DNA of 64,000 nt from Haliclona indistincta. Its lineage: Eukaryota; Porifera; Demospongiae; Haplosclerida; Chalinidae. The position numbers and the translations under genes were made by a program. Position 1 is the first letter of the stretch. Each line of letters opens with the position of its first letter. Positions 12,812 to 29,454 of this stretch are shown here, in pieces. The notes below the pieces were generated by a model that was given only the letters and a program-made list of their open reading frames with translations, did not search any database and was not told the origin of the DNA. The stretch lies in contig OZ024786.1 in NCBI GenBank assembly GCA_964017065.1, positions 468,979-532,978 of the forward strand, given 5' to 3'.

Positions 12812-15729
12812 ATGATGGCTGAACAACAACAAGATTGTATTAGCGCGTTCAAGAGAGGGAACAAGCTGATGGCGGAGCAGCTACTACCCCGCATACCACT
12901 ACCAGCTGTCCGTACCATCACGACAACGTTCGGCGTTATATTCTCATGTTCCATGGTGACTCTGCTCCACCTAGCTGCGTACTGGGGCTGGGGAGATGTC
13001 GTTACTGCGCTAGTGTCTGTGTACTACTGCGCCGCCAACAGTAAGGACAGCAAGGGACAGATTCCAATGCACTATGCCGCCTTCAATGGACACGTCGAGG
13101 TTGTGAAATATTTCATCACTGAACTACAATGCGACCCTATGGAGAAGGACAATGATCGCTGGACACCACTTCACTTTGCTTGTCGTAATGGTCACATCAA
13201 CATTGCCCAGTACCTCATCAGAGAGAAACACTGTAACCCATCATGTGAGACCACTGATGGCTGGACACCACTTCACCTTGCTTGTAACAATAACCACGCC
13301 CACATTGTACATTATCTGTTGTCAACTGGTCGAGTGAATCCACTGACTAAGAACAATTCTGGCGACACTGCATTGTACTTTGCTAGTTACAACTATGATC
13401 TCATCAAACTATTTGAACCATTCGAAGAGTGCAGGACAGCCTTCCCAGTGCACACGTTCACTAAACTGATTCTAACAGGAGACAGTGGAGCAGGCAAGAC
13501 TACCACAGCTAAGCACCTCGTTCACCTAGCTAGTACAGCTAGTTCTGATGTACCTGTAGACTGTGTTGCTAATGTCGAACGCTACACAGCAGGGATCGTT
13601 CCACACCACATCCAGAGTGAGCAGCTGGGCAACTTTGTCGTGTACGATTTCGCTGGACAGCAAGAATACTACTCCAGTCATGCTGCCGTACTCGAGCAAG
13701 TGATGCGAAGGTCAGCAGCCATGTTTGTCTGTTTGATAGACCTGCATAAGAGCAACGAGAGTATCTGTCAGTCAGTCCACTACTGGCTAAGCTTTATCGA
13801 CAATGCCTGCAGCACAGCAGAGGGACGATCACACGTGTTGATTGTGGGCAGCCATGCCGACCAGGTCACATCATCAGTGGAGGAGAAGAGCTCACTGCTG
13901 CAGACCATCATAGCTACCAGAAGAGTAAAGCGGCAAGAGTATGTTGGGTGCATTGCTATGGACTGTCGCAGACCCAACACTGATGCTTCACGTCGTTTGA
14001 TCACCATACTCGCCAACAGCCAGAAAGCCATCACTGCCAGTCAGCCTGTCATCCACTACTATAGTCACGTCGTCTACGCATTCCTTCGTACAAAGCTGAC
14101 AGTTGTAGGCTGTACACTACACGATCTAGTCTCTGCAATTGTTAAAGAAAATGATTCTTCTCTCCCTAGCGACCAGTCTGTCCTCACTGAGATCCTGACC
14201 ACACTCAGTGATAAAGGTCTCATCCTTTTCATACACCATCCCCACTCCAGCTGGGTCGTAGTCAAGACAGAAGCCTTACTAAACGAAATCAATGGAACAC
14301 TGTTTGCCCCTCGTCAATTCAAAGAGCATCGTGACATTCTTGCCAGCAACACTGGCATAGTATCCACCTCCAGCCTACTCAGTGTATTCCCTCACCACAA
14401 CACAGATATGCTTGTCGGTTTTCTTCAGTCACTGGATTTCTGTCGACGAGTTGAGCCCTCAGTACTAGAGAACACCAACCTCCAGACCACACCCTCTCAC
14501 TCCACAGCTGATCTCCTCTTCTTCCCCGGTCTCGTTCAGTCAGAGCGACCAGACAGCCTCGTCCAGCATAGAGCAATAGAGTTTGGCTGGTGTCTGAGGT
14601 GTGTGGATTCACACGAGTTCTTTAGCTCTCGTTTTCTTCACGTTCTCCTCCTCTCAGTGGCTTACAAGTTCCCTCTAGCCAGTCAAGGTCTCCATCGCGT
14701 GTGCAGAGTGTGGAGGAACGGCATCTTTTGGAGAAATTATGATGACATCACAACAGTGATAGAGCTCCTTGACAACAACCGATGTGTGTTGGTGGCTATG
14801 TCGTGTAATGACTCCACTCCAATTGAGCATGCTGAACTACGCAGTTCTCTCATTGGTCTAGTTCGTCACTTCCAACAGCAGTATTGCCCTCGTCTCAATG
14901 TACGTGAGTTCCTCATCTCTCCTGATCTCATCCAGCGATACCCTCTGGATAACCTGCCCGACTCTGACCTATTCGACATCCATCACGTCGCTCAATGTGT
15001 CCTCCTTCGCAAGTCAGTGGTTCCCAGTTATCAAGATGGGCGTAGTTTCTTTAGAGTCCAATCGCTTCCCTTTGAGCCATATCACCAGCTTAGTTCCTCC
15101 TCCGTTTCTCAGCTACTCAACCCTGTCATAGCTGACCAGCCAGTTCCTGCCCCCCTCCTCCATGAGGTACGAAAGCTCTGCCATCACTCTAAGGTGGACT
15201 CACTAGTGTACAAGGAACTGAGAGAGCATCTGGACAAGCTGAGTCTGTTTGCTGGCAGCAATCCTCTGGTAAGCTACTAAGCTGTACTGTAGCATGTGAT
15301 GGTAGTAATGTTTCTCTGGTGTGTACAGGAGGTGGCTGAGCTAAAGAAGGAGGATCTCCCAAGTGACACAGCTGCTACTGGTGACCCCTGTAGTACCCTC
15401 AGTGAGTCACAGTACACACATGTACACAAGTTGTGACAGTGGTACTCCTCTATACAGGTATTGATGACCTGTTTAAAGTAAAGATGTTCTTGAAGAGTGT
15501 AGTTGACTGGCAGAGTCTTGGTCTAGCCCTGGGACTGGTCTATCCTACACTAAAGAGGATTAAGAAGGAACAACATGGAGACATTAGTGACTGTATGATG
15601 GAGATGATATCATCGTGGCTGCAGCAACAAGACAATGTGTCTCAAAATGGTCTTCCGTCTTGGGCAGTGCTGAGAACAGCACTAGAGGAGATAGGAGAGC
15701 ATCAGTTAGCCAGTGAGATTAGCACCTGA
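12812..15729 (+). CDS. ANK2: complete ankyrin-Roc-COR-Death protein
   Basis: Exons 12812-15268, 15329-15401 and 15458-15729 give about 933 residues. Start chosen at MMAEQQ because that motif opens every copy. Ankyrin-like units span residues about 50-200, with a single NIAQYL unit. Roc: P-loop GDSGAGKT near 224-231, DFAGQQ near 279, GSHAD near 346 in place of the usual NKxD, as in other Roc domains. COR-like winged region from about 405. Death domain about 842-932. This is the one copy with every expected domain and no disruption visible in the window. Localisation is presumably cytosolic: no signal peptide or membrane helix. Confidence 0.9.
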
Positions 15730-15953
15730 TGGTGAGTTGGAGTAGATGACTGTGTGTGTGTTTATCAGTTGTCTCTCATACAGGAGGACTAGGAACTGAC
15801 ATAATTTATTATGAACAAATTTTTTTTCATTCCCTGCTAAAAATTGATTTATTATCCGGAAACATTGCGTTCGTTAAATTTACTAGCTCCGTATATGCAC
15901 GTGTCAGCCCCGCCTACTTCCATCATGATCGCCCCCTAGCTAGCTAGAGGATC

Positions 15954-21269
<5,316 letters not shown>

Positions 21270-21300
21270 GTGAGTGGGCGGGGCCTGTGCAGTTTGTGGG

Positions 21301-21500
21301 NNNNNNNNNNNNNNNNNNNNNNNNNNNNNNNNNNNNNNNNNNNNNNNNNNNNNNNNNNNNNNNNNNNNNNNNNNNNNNNNNNNNNNNNNNNNNNNNNNNN
21401 NNNNNNNNNNNNNNNNNNNNNNNNNNNNNNNNNNNNNNNNNNNNNNNNNNNNNNNNNNNNNNNNNNNNNNNNNNNNNNNNNNNNNNNNNNNNNNNNNNNN
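21301..21500. other. Assembly gap (200 N)
   Basis: Exactly 200 N separate the + strand PH-C from the - strand PH-D. The round length suggests a placeholder, so true size and orientation across it are unknown. Confidence 0.99.
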
Positions 21501-21773
21501 CCTTCTTGCGACCTATGACGACTCTATCCTTTTGTTTCAGTAGTTCTCCCTCGATATGAGGCGGTGCCTTGTTCTATAGACACACACACACACACACACA
21601 CACACTAGCTCAGCGAGTCACTCGACAGCAGCATGCTGCTAGATGCTGGTCGACCAGACTCACAGTCCTGGCGCAATTTTACAAGCAACACGCGACTAGC
21701 TTGCTACCGACCCACAACTCACCAGGTCAGGCTCTATGTCCATGCCAGCGGGACCTAGCTGAGATGAAGACAT
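21501..21773 (-). CDS. PH-D: first two exons of an inverted PH gene copy
   Basis: Exon 1 21723-21773 (MSSSQLGPAGMD type) and exon 2 21501-21573, cut by the gap 23 bp before its donor. It sits downstream of ANK3 on the same strand with the usual spacer, so the ANK/PH module order is preserved. Confidence 0.8.
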
Positions 21774-21982
21774 GATCCACTAGCTAGGAGGCGATCATGA
21801 TGGAAGTAGGCGGGGCTGACACGTGCATATACGGAGCTAATAAACTAACGCAATGTTTCCGGATAATAGATCAAGGGAAGGAAAATTTAATGATAATGAT
21901 AAAATTTTTGTTCAGATGTCAGCTCTTCCTGTATGAGAGACAACTGATAAACACACACACAGTCATCTACTCCAACTCACCA

Positions 21983-24463
21983 TCAGGTGCTAATCTCACT
22001 GGTTAACTGATGCTCTCCTATCTCCTCTAGTGCTGTTCTCAGCACTGCCCAAGACGGAAGACCATTTTGAGACACATTGTCTTGTTGCTGCAGCCACGAT
22101 GATATCATCTCCATCATACAGTCACTAATGTCTCCATGTTGTTCCTTCTTAATCCTCTTTAGTGTAGGATAGAGCAGTCCTAGCTCAAGTCCTAGACTCT
22201 GCCAGTCAATTACATTCTTCAAAACTTTCTTGACATTAACCAGGTCATCAATACCTGTATAGAGGAGTACCACTGTCACAACTTGTGTACATGTGTGTAC
22301 TGTGACTCACTGAGGGTACTACAGGGGTCACCAGTAGCAGCAGTAGCAGCTGTGTCACTTGGGAGATCCTCCTTCTTTAGCTCAGCCACCTCCTGTACAC
22401 ACCAGAGAAACATTACTACCATCACATGCTACAGTACAGCTTACCAGAGGATTGCTGCCTGCAAACAGACTCAGCTTGTCCAGATGCTCTCTCAGTTCCT
22501 TGTACACTAGTGGCTTCTCCCTGAGCTGCAGACTGAAGTGTTTCTGTACCTCACAGAGGAGGGTGGCTGGAACTGGTTGGTTAGCATTACTGGTGTCGAA
22601 CAGCTCACAGACAGAGGAGGGGCTGAGGAGGTGGTATGGCTCTAAGGGTAGTGACTGTGTTGGGAGGTGACCGATACAACATTCACTCTGACTGGAAATA
22701 AACGGCTTTCGACAAAGAATAGACTTAGCTACGTCCTGGATGTCAAAGAGGTCAGTGTCAGGTAGGTCATTGAAGGGATACTGTTGGACCCGGCTGGGAG
22801 AGATGAGACACTCGTACACTTCCACACTCGAACAGTGCTCTTGGTGAAGACGGTGAACCAGACTAATGAGAGAGCTACGAAGCTTGGCATGTTCCATTGG
22901 TCTGTCCTTGCTGCACGACATGGCCATCAACACTCTCCGGTTGTTGTCAAGAAGCTCAATGAGTGTTGTGATTTTGTCAGAGTTTGTCCAGGAGATGCCG
23001 TTCTTCCAGACAGTGCACCTTCGCTGGAGACCACGAAGAGATGAAATAACCTTGCGTCGGACTGATTGTGAGAATCGATAAGCGACAGAGAGGAGGAGGA
23101 TATGAAGGAAGCGAGAACTAAAGTATTGCTCAGGATCCACACACCCCAGACACCAGCCAAACTCTAGCGCTCCATGCTGGACGAGGCTGTCTGGTCGCTC
23201 TGACTGAACGAGACCAGGGAAGAAAAGAAGATCAGTTGTGGAGTGAGAGGGTGTGGTCTGGAAGTTGGTGTTTTCTAGTTCTGATGGCTCAACTGGTCGA
23301 CAGAAATCCAGTGACTGAAGAAAATCGACAAGCATATCTGTGTTGCGGTGAGGGAATACACTGAGTAGGCTGGAGATGGATACTATACTGACCAGGCTGG
23401 AGGTGGATACCATACCAGTGTTGCTGGCAAGAATGTCATGACGCTCTTTGAATGCAAACAGTGTTTCATTGATTAATTTTAGCAAGGCATTTGTCTTGGC
23501 TACGACCCAGCTGGAGTGGGGATAGCGTATGAAAAGGATGAGACCTATATCACTGAGTGTGGTCAGGATCTCAGTGAGGACAGACTGGTTGCTAGGGAGA
23601 GAAGAATCGTTTTCTTTATCAATTGCAGAGACTAGATCGTCAAGTGTACAGCCTACAACTGTCAGCTTCCGAAGAAATGCATAGACGACGTAACTGTAGA
23701 AGTGGATGACGGGCTGACTGGCATTGATGGCTTTCTTCTGCCAGTTGTCTACTCCAATGTCTCCTGTTTGAATCAGTATAAAGAACGTGGGCACTGGGAA
23801 GGCTATCCTGCACTCTTCGACTGGTTCAAATAGTTTGATGATGTCATAGTTGAGACTAGCAAAGGACAGTGCAGTGTCGCCATGCCTGTTCTTAGCTAGT
23901 GGATTGACATGACCAGTTGATAACAGATATTGTACAACGTGGGCGTGGCAATTAGCACAAGCAAGGTGAAGTGGTGTCCAGGCGCCATCAGTGGTCTCGC
24001 AAGATGGGCATGGGTTACAGAGTTGCTCTCTGATGAGGTACTGAGCAATGTTGAGGTGACCATTATGACAAGCTAGGTGAAGTGGTGTCCACCTACGATT
24101 GTCCTTCTTCATAGGGTCGCATTGTAGTTCAGTGATTAAATATTTCACTACCTCGACGTGTCCATTGCGGGCGGCATAGTGCAACGGAATCTGTCCCGCG
24201 CTGTCCTTACTGTTGGCGGAGCAGTAATACACAGACACTAGCGCAGTAACGACATCTCCCCAGCCCCAGTACGCAGCTAGGTGGAGCAGAGTCACTGCCA
24301 TGCATCGCATGGCAACCCCCAAGAAATCTAACTCAAACGTTGTCGTGACGGTACGGACAGCTGGTAGTGGTATGCGGGGTAGTAGCTGCTCCACCATCAG
24401 CTTGTTCTCTTTCTTGAGCGCGCTAACACAATCTTCCTCATAGTTTTGTTGTTCAGCCATCAT
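21983..24463 (-). CDS. ANK3: ankyrin-COR-Death protein lacking the Roc GTPase
   Basis: Exons (transcription order) 24463-22445, 22392-22311, 22254-21983. Start MMAEQQNYEEDC; one upstream ATG is in frame at 24595. After the ankyrins the frame reads LIQTGDIGVDNWQKKAI and passes straight into the COR region, so about 165 residues from the P-loop to the end of Roc are missing in frame. Exon 2 has three extra codons (82 bp rather than 73). The COR-Death half is more diverged than in other copies but open throughout. A GTPase-independent regulator or decoy is possible. Confidence 0.8.
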
Positions 24464-24595
24464 GATCGAAGATGAAGACAAGACCCGCTGATGATCCACA
24501 CTACTATAGGGGTGATCGATATGATGGAAGTAGGCTAGGCGCGGGAATTTAAGCACTCTGTTCACCCCGTTTCGATCCGTTGCCATAGCAATCAC

Positions 24596-25160
24596 GTGAT
24601 AACTAGTGAATGTGTTTGGGGCGAGCCTGAGCGAGAAATGGAATGCTGTAACACATGAGTAATGAAGATTTCGATGTGCGAAGAGATGAAAGCAGCTAAG
24701 ATTGTGGTGGATGATGGGAGTGGGTATTTGACAACTCTTTCAGTTTTTGAACCAATGCTTTCTATAGGATCGTAAAGAATGCGAACATAGAAAGTAGCTT
24801 ATCTCGCAAAGTAATGAATCGCTCCAAAAATGGTTTATCGGTGTAATGACAGAAGTGTGATCTTCTCTGTGCAAGACATAACATGTTAACTGGTCAATGC
24901 AAGAGTGAATTTTTTGTGAACAGTTCCTTTGCAGTATGTTTATTCAATCTGTATCTCAATCTGTATCATTATTATTGCATTTATCATTATTCATTGTTGT
25001 GAATTCCGTTTTGATCAACAAATGTTCATGTGAGCATTCAATTTGCAGACTTATAATATTATGTTTTGTTCATGTAATAAAATTTTGCTATTAATCAGTT
25101 CATGTATTCACATCTTCCTCATTATGATGAAAATTTTCATATTTAACAATAATTAATGGT
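24596..25160. other. Spacer upstream of ANK3
   Basis: AT-rich from about 24900. No ORF, repeat array or RNA gene recognised. Confidence 0.5.
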
Positions 25161-25752
25161 CATGTGTTAGGGCTGTAGTGCTAACAATCTGATATCTTCC
25201 ATTTGGCGGTCATTTAGTCGCTGACTGTTGGCTAAACAACTGAGTCGTTGATAAGGGACTGAAGGAGGACTAAACAGAAGATCAGATAGTTTTTGGAGTC
25301 CAATTGAAGATGCAACAAAGGTTAGTCCACAGGAACTCTTTTTGGCTATCATCAATTACGACCTTGTTCTCGAAGTCTTCCAGCCACTAATCCGTCGGTT
25401 TCCAGCTCTTGAACGCTCTGCATCGCACCACACCAAAGTATCTCTGGAAAGCTCCACCTCGTCGCGCCCATATGGTCCTTCCGATCAAGCTGTTCTCGCA
25501 ACCGGCAAACACGGGCTCACTCAGGCTCTCTGGAATCTCCACCTCTTTGTCAGTCGCCCGTACCTTCCGGTCGAGCTGTTCAACAACTAACTACTAGTGA
25601 AATGCAGGACATTTGTGGGGCGAGCCTGAGAGAGTAGTGGTAGACAATAAGTAGGCATTTAGCCGAGGAGGTGCATTTGGGAAGGCGTGATGCACTGATT
25701 GTGCCGCAGTCGAGTGAAGTCTCATTTGCTACACTCAGCAGCCTGTCCTCTC
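25161..25752. other. Unassigned sequence with weak coding look
   Basis: The - strand from about 25590 to 25390 is open for some 65 codons (reads EQLDRKVRATDKEVEIPES early on), and the + strand has an 82-codon ORF at 25342. No family recognised and no splice structure apparent. It may be a decayed gene fragment. Confidence 0.2.
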
Positions 25753-26640
25753 ATAAAGGCTAATTACCATAATCGTATAATAGAACCCTCCTGGAGAGAC
25801 AAAAATTAATAATAATGTGAAACCAACCAATTTTTATTCATGTTGACACTTCAATTGTGTTTGCTTTAAATATAGCAAAATTATTTAGTGTAAAGAGTTG
25901 GCCGCCTGCATGGAGAGTACTTCCTCTCATTATGGAATGGGACCGGAGGTGCATGTCTAGCTATTATAGGCTCTTGCTAGTAGTCCAAGGGCACTAGCTG
26001 TTGGGTTACCTAAGACACTATAACAAATAATTAATTAATGCGGTCTAATAAGGATTCCTAATCAAACATACAGAAATGTTTGTCTTGAAACACAAATTCA
26101 AATTAGTGTATAAAAAACAAACAAAATAGCTAGCTTTGTTTCACAGGAATCTTTGTGACTCTAAGCCTCAAGTATATACTACTGATAATAGTACGTTCTG
26201 ATAGTGTATGGTAGCACCAAGACACTTCCTATAGGTCTGCCACACATTGCCAACACACTGAATACAAACTAGAGGAATTGAGATGTCTACAACCTGTCAC
26301 CACCAATGGCAAATACATGCCAGGAACAAAGATGTCTACAACCTAGCTGTCACCACCAATGGCAAATACATGCCAGGAACAAAGATGTCTACAACCTAGC
26401 TGTCACCACCAATGGCAAATAGATCTACATGCCAAGAAATAAACCAACGTATGTTGTGCTCAGTAAAGAGCTGATGAGACACTTCATGCATGAATTAAGG
26501 AGATGTATATTATTATCAAGAGTATGCTACTTACCAGGAGCTACCCCTCATCTAGTATATGAAGCTTGCATTAGAATATTTGTAGGCTTGCCCATGCCAT
26601 TCTTATGCATGTGTGCACTTTTTGGGATGTGACACAATTA
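25753..26640 (+). repeat. Segmental duplication, unit 1
   Basis: An 888-bp segment starting ATAAAGGCTAATTA and ending GACACAATTA recurs at 27134-27950. It contains about three copies of a short repeat based on CACCACCAATGGCAAAT. Non-coding. Confidence 0.85.
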
Positions 26641-27133
26641 TTTGACCTGTATACCTTTCGACAGTATTTCATGAGTCTTATGTGTGTCAAACACTGTTAA
26701 GACTCTATGATGTTTTTGTCTAGAAGCCATGCAGTGAGACTTTGTGTGAAACAACAGATTCATGTCAGTGTAACAAAATACATATGGACATTACAAACTC
26801 ATGCTTCATAATTTACTGTGTGCCTTCAGTTATCAGGAAAATGCAGTCAAAGTTGGGGTGAAATAGATTTGAACCATCCATGTATTTAAGCGTATAATCA
26901 TCATCAATTAATTGATGTTAAATAATATTATGCGTTAAAATTCATGTATTATTTTAGCCATGCTCTGAGTATTTTATTTGTAATTGAATAATCACGTTTG
27001 TATTTGACCCTAGCCTGCTGTAAGATGCTACATGCCCACCAGCAAACTTATGAAAGCCAAATACCACTATACATTAGGCCTGCAATACTCTGTTAGTGCA
27101 TGCATATTTATATATCATATCATCTGCTTGCTA

Positions 27134-27950
27134 TATAAAGGCTAATTATCATAATCATATAATAGAACCCTCCTGGAGAGACAAAATTAATAATAATGTG
27201 AAACCAACCAATTTTTATTAATGTTGACACTTCAATTGTGTTTGCATTAAATATAGCAAAATTATTAGTGTAAAGAGTTGGCCGCCTGGTGAGTACTTCC
27301 TCTCATTATAGAATGGGAGGTGCATGTCTAGCTATTATAGGCTCTTGCTATATAGTAGTCCAAGGGCACTAGCTGTTGGGGTTACTTAAGACACTATAAC
27401 AAATTAATGCCTAATAAGGATTCCTAATCAAACATACAGAAATGTCTGTCTTGAAACACAAATTCAAATTAGTGTCTAGAAACAAACAAAATAGCTAGCT
27501 TTGTTTCACAGGAATCTTTGTGACTCTAAGCCTCAAGTATATACTACTGATAATAGTACGTTCTGATAGTGTATGGTAGCACCAAGACACTTCCTATAGG
27601 TCCGCCACACATTGCCAACACACTGAATACAAACTAGAGGAATTGAGATGTCTACAACCTGTCACCACCAATGGCAAATACATGCCAAGAACAAAGATGT
27701 CTACAACCTAGCTGTCACCACCAATGGCAAATAGATCTACATGCCAAGAAAATAAACCAATGTATGTTGTGCTCAGTAAAGAGCTGATGAGAAACACCAT
27801 GCATGAATTAAGGAGATGATTATTATCAAGAGTGTGCTACTTACCAGGAGCTACCCCTCATCTAGTATGAAGCTTGCATTAGAAGATTTATATAGGCTTA
27901 CCCATGCCATTCTTATGCATGTGTGCACTTTTTGGGATGTGACACAATTA
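27134..27950 (+). repeat. Segmental duplication, unit 2
   Basis: Second copy of the 25753-26640 segment, with small indels and one fewer internal repeat. The intervening 26641-27133 is AT-rich and featureless. Confidence 0.85.
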
Positions 27951-27964
27951 AGAGAGGATGTGAC

Positions 27965-28042
27965 ACACTCTCTCCCTCTCCCTCTCCCTCTCCCTCCCTC
28001 CCTCTCTCTCTCTAGTACTCTCTCTCCCTCTCTCTCTCTCTC

Positions 28043-28127
<85 letters not shown>
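27965..28127. repeat. CT microsatellite before membrane-protein exon
   Basis: CCCT then CT units interrupted by GATCTC, ending directly before the CAACAG acceptor of the next exon. Confidence 0.9.
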
Positions 28128-28136
28128 AGTACTAAC

Positions 28137-29021
28137 AAGCTCCATCTAGTGCCAAAATGGCTCATCTTCACTCCAGCTACCATCAAAGAACTAATGTACC
28201 AACTAACTCAACTCCTGCTCAATCAGGCACTGTCGATATCACTGATCCATCATCACCAGCTCCTTCTTCCTCTCTAACACCACCACCATCGAGCGGACCA
28301 CAAGCAGTGAACTTAGACGTAATGATAGCTACGATATCAGTGGGTGTGGTTATGGTAGCCATGCATCATGCTTATTGCTGTCATAGTGTTAGTATGATTG
28401 ATTGTGAGGTTCATACACCACAGAAAGCCTCGTGTTAGGAACGAACAAAATATACAAGAACGTGAAGAAAATGACTATGAAATGTTACCCCAATACAGTG
28501 TCCCCTCTTCTGGTGACAGCACTCCCGTGCTAAAGCATGCTACCTCAAACCTGTTAGGAAGTACTACAGTCACACCAGTTCCTTCTAGACAGCCTTCACC
28601 AGTTCTACCACCGCCATCTGTAACACCCAATTCTTCATCATCAGGCACTAATGTCTTCAAGTCCCTACCACTAACACCATCAGCACCAGCAGTACAACAT
28701 GGTCCACCACACCCATCATCTCTACCAGAATGTACGACTGCACCTCAGCAAGACACCCGCCCACCACCAGCTAGAGGCCCTAACACTACACAAATGAGCA
28801 GTGAAATGGTATTTCCAGATCAATCTAGACCATCTCCAGCAACAGCAGATGGTGCCTCTCCAGTCAGACCAGCCATGGCGCTGTCTTCCCCATTCACAGC
28901 TAAATCTCCATCTTCAGCAGCAAACGGCTACTCTCCATCGAAACCATTGCCAGCAACTAACAATGGAGGTCCGTACAAACAAGAAACCGATCGTCCTCCT
29001 TCTTTACTAGACAATCCTTAG
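28137..29021 (+). pseudogene. Single-pass membrane protein, stalk-TM-cytoplasmic tail exon, disrupted
   Basis: After an AACAG acceptor comes a Ser/Thr/Pro-rich stalk (PSSPAPSSSLTPPPSS), then a hydrophobic segment (VMIATISVGVVMVA, continuing after a frame change as MLIAVIVLV) and a basic stop-transfer patch (FIHHRKPRVRNEQN). A tail of about 190 residues is rich in Pro/Ser/Thr with NDYEMLPQY and many SP/TP sites. Within the helix there is a 4-bp frame change at CATGCA (28360-28365) and an in-frame TGA, so this copy looks dead unless spliced unusually. The tail frame (from 28398) is long and open. It is convergent with ANK4. Confidence 0.55.
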
Positions 29022-29454
29022 CCTCATCAAGACAGCTAGTAATGGACCATATGAACACATAGTCACTGTCACAAGCTGGTCTCTCTCACCTTCCACAAAT
29101 CACTCATACTCTTTGTACTGTGTCTTATTTGTACGACGTTCATAGTGCCTAGCCCCGCCTTGCAACTATTTTAGTATCATTTTTGCAAAAATTTTGTATT
29201 TTAAAATTTTGATGTGTAACAAAAGTTATTATGTAATGTAATGCAAATGTTTGTATTAACTGTGATCAACTTTTGGTGATACTGTTCAGTTGATAATAGA
29301 AATCGATTCTTGAGTACACATTACAAAAAATATAACCGACAAATTTTTTTACTTTTGTGCAAAAATTACAAGTGTTCGCATATGTCAGTTCCTAGTCCTC
29401 CTGTATGAGAGACAACTGATAAACACACACACAGTCATCTACTCCAACTCACCA
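29022..29454. other. Convergent intergenic region, AT-rich
   Basis: Between the membrane-protein tail and the ANK4 stop. Low-complexity A/T sequence; the ANK4-proximal 75 bp match the 3' flank of the other ANK genes. Confidence 0.5.

Noticed and set aside
25342..25590. 82-codon ORF as a gene
   Set aside because: Opposite strand is equally open, no family recognised and no splice structure.
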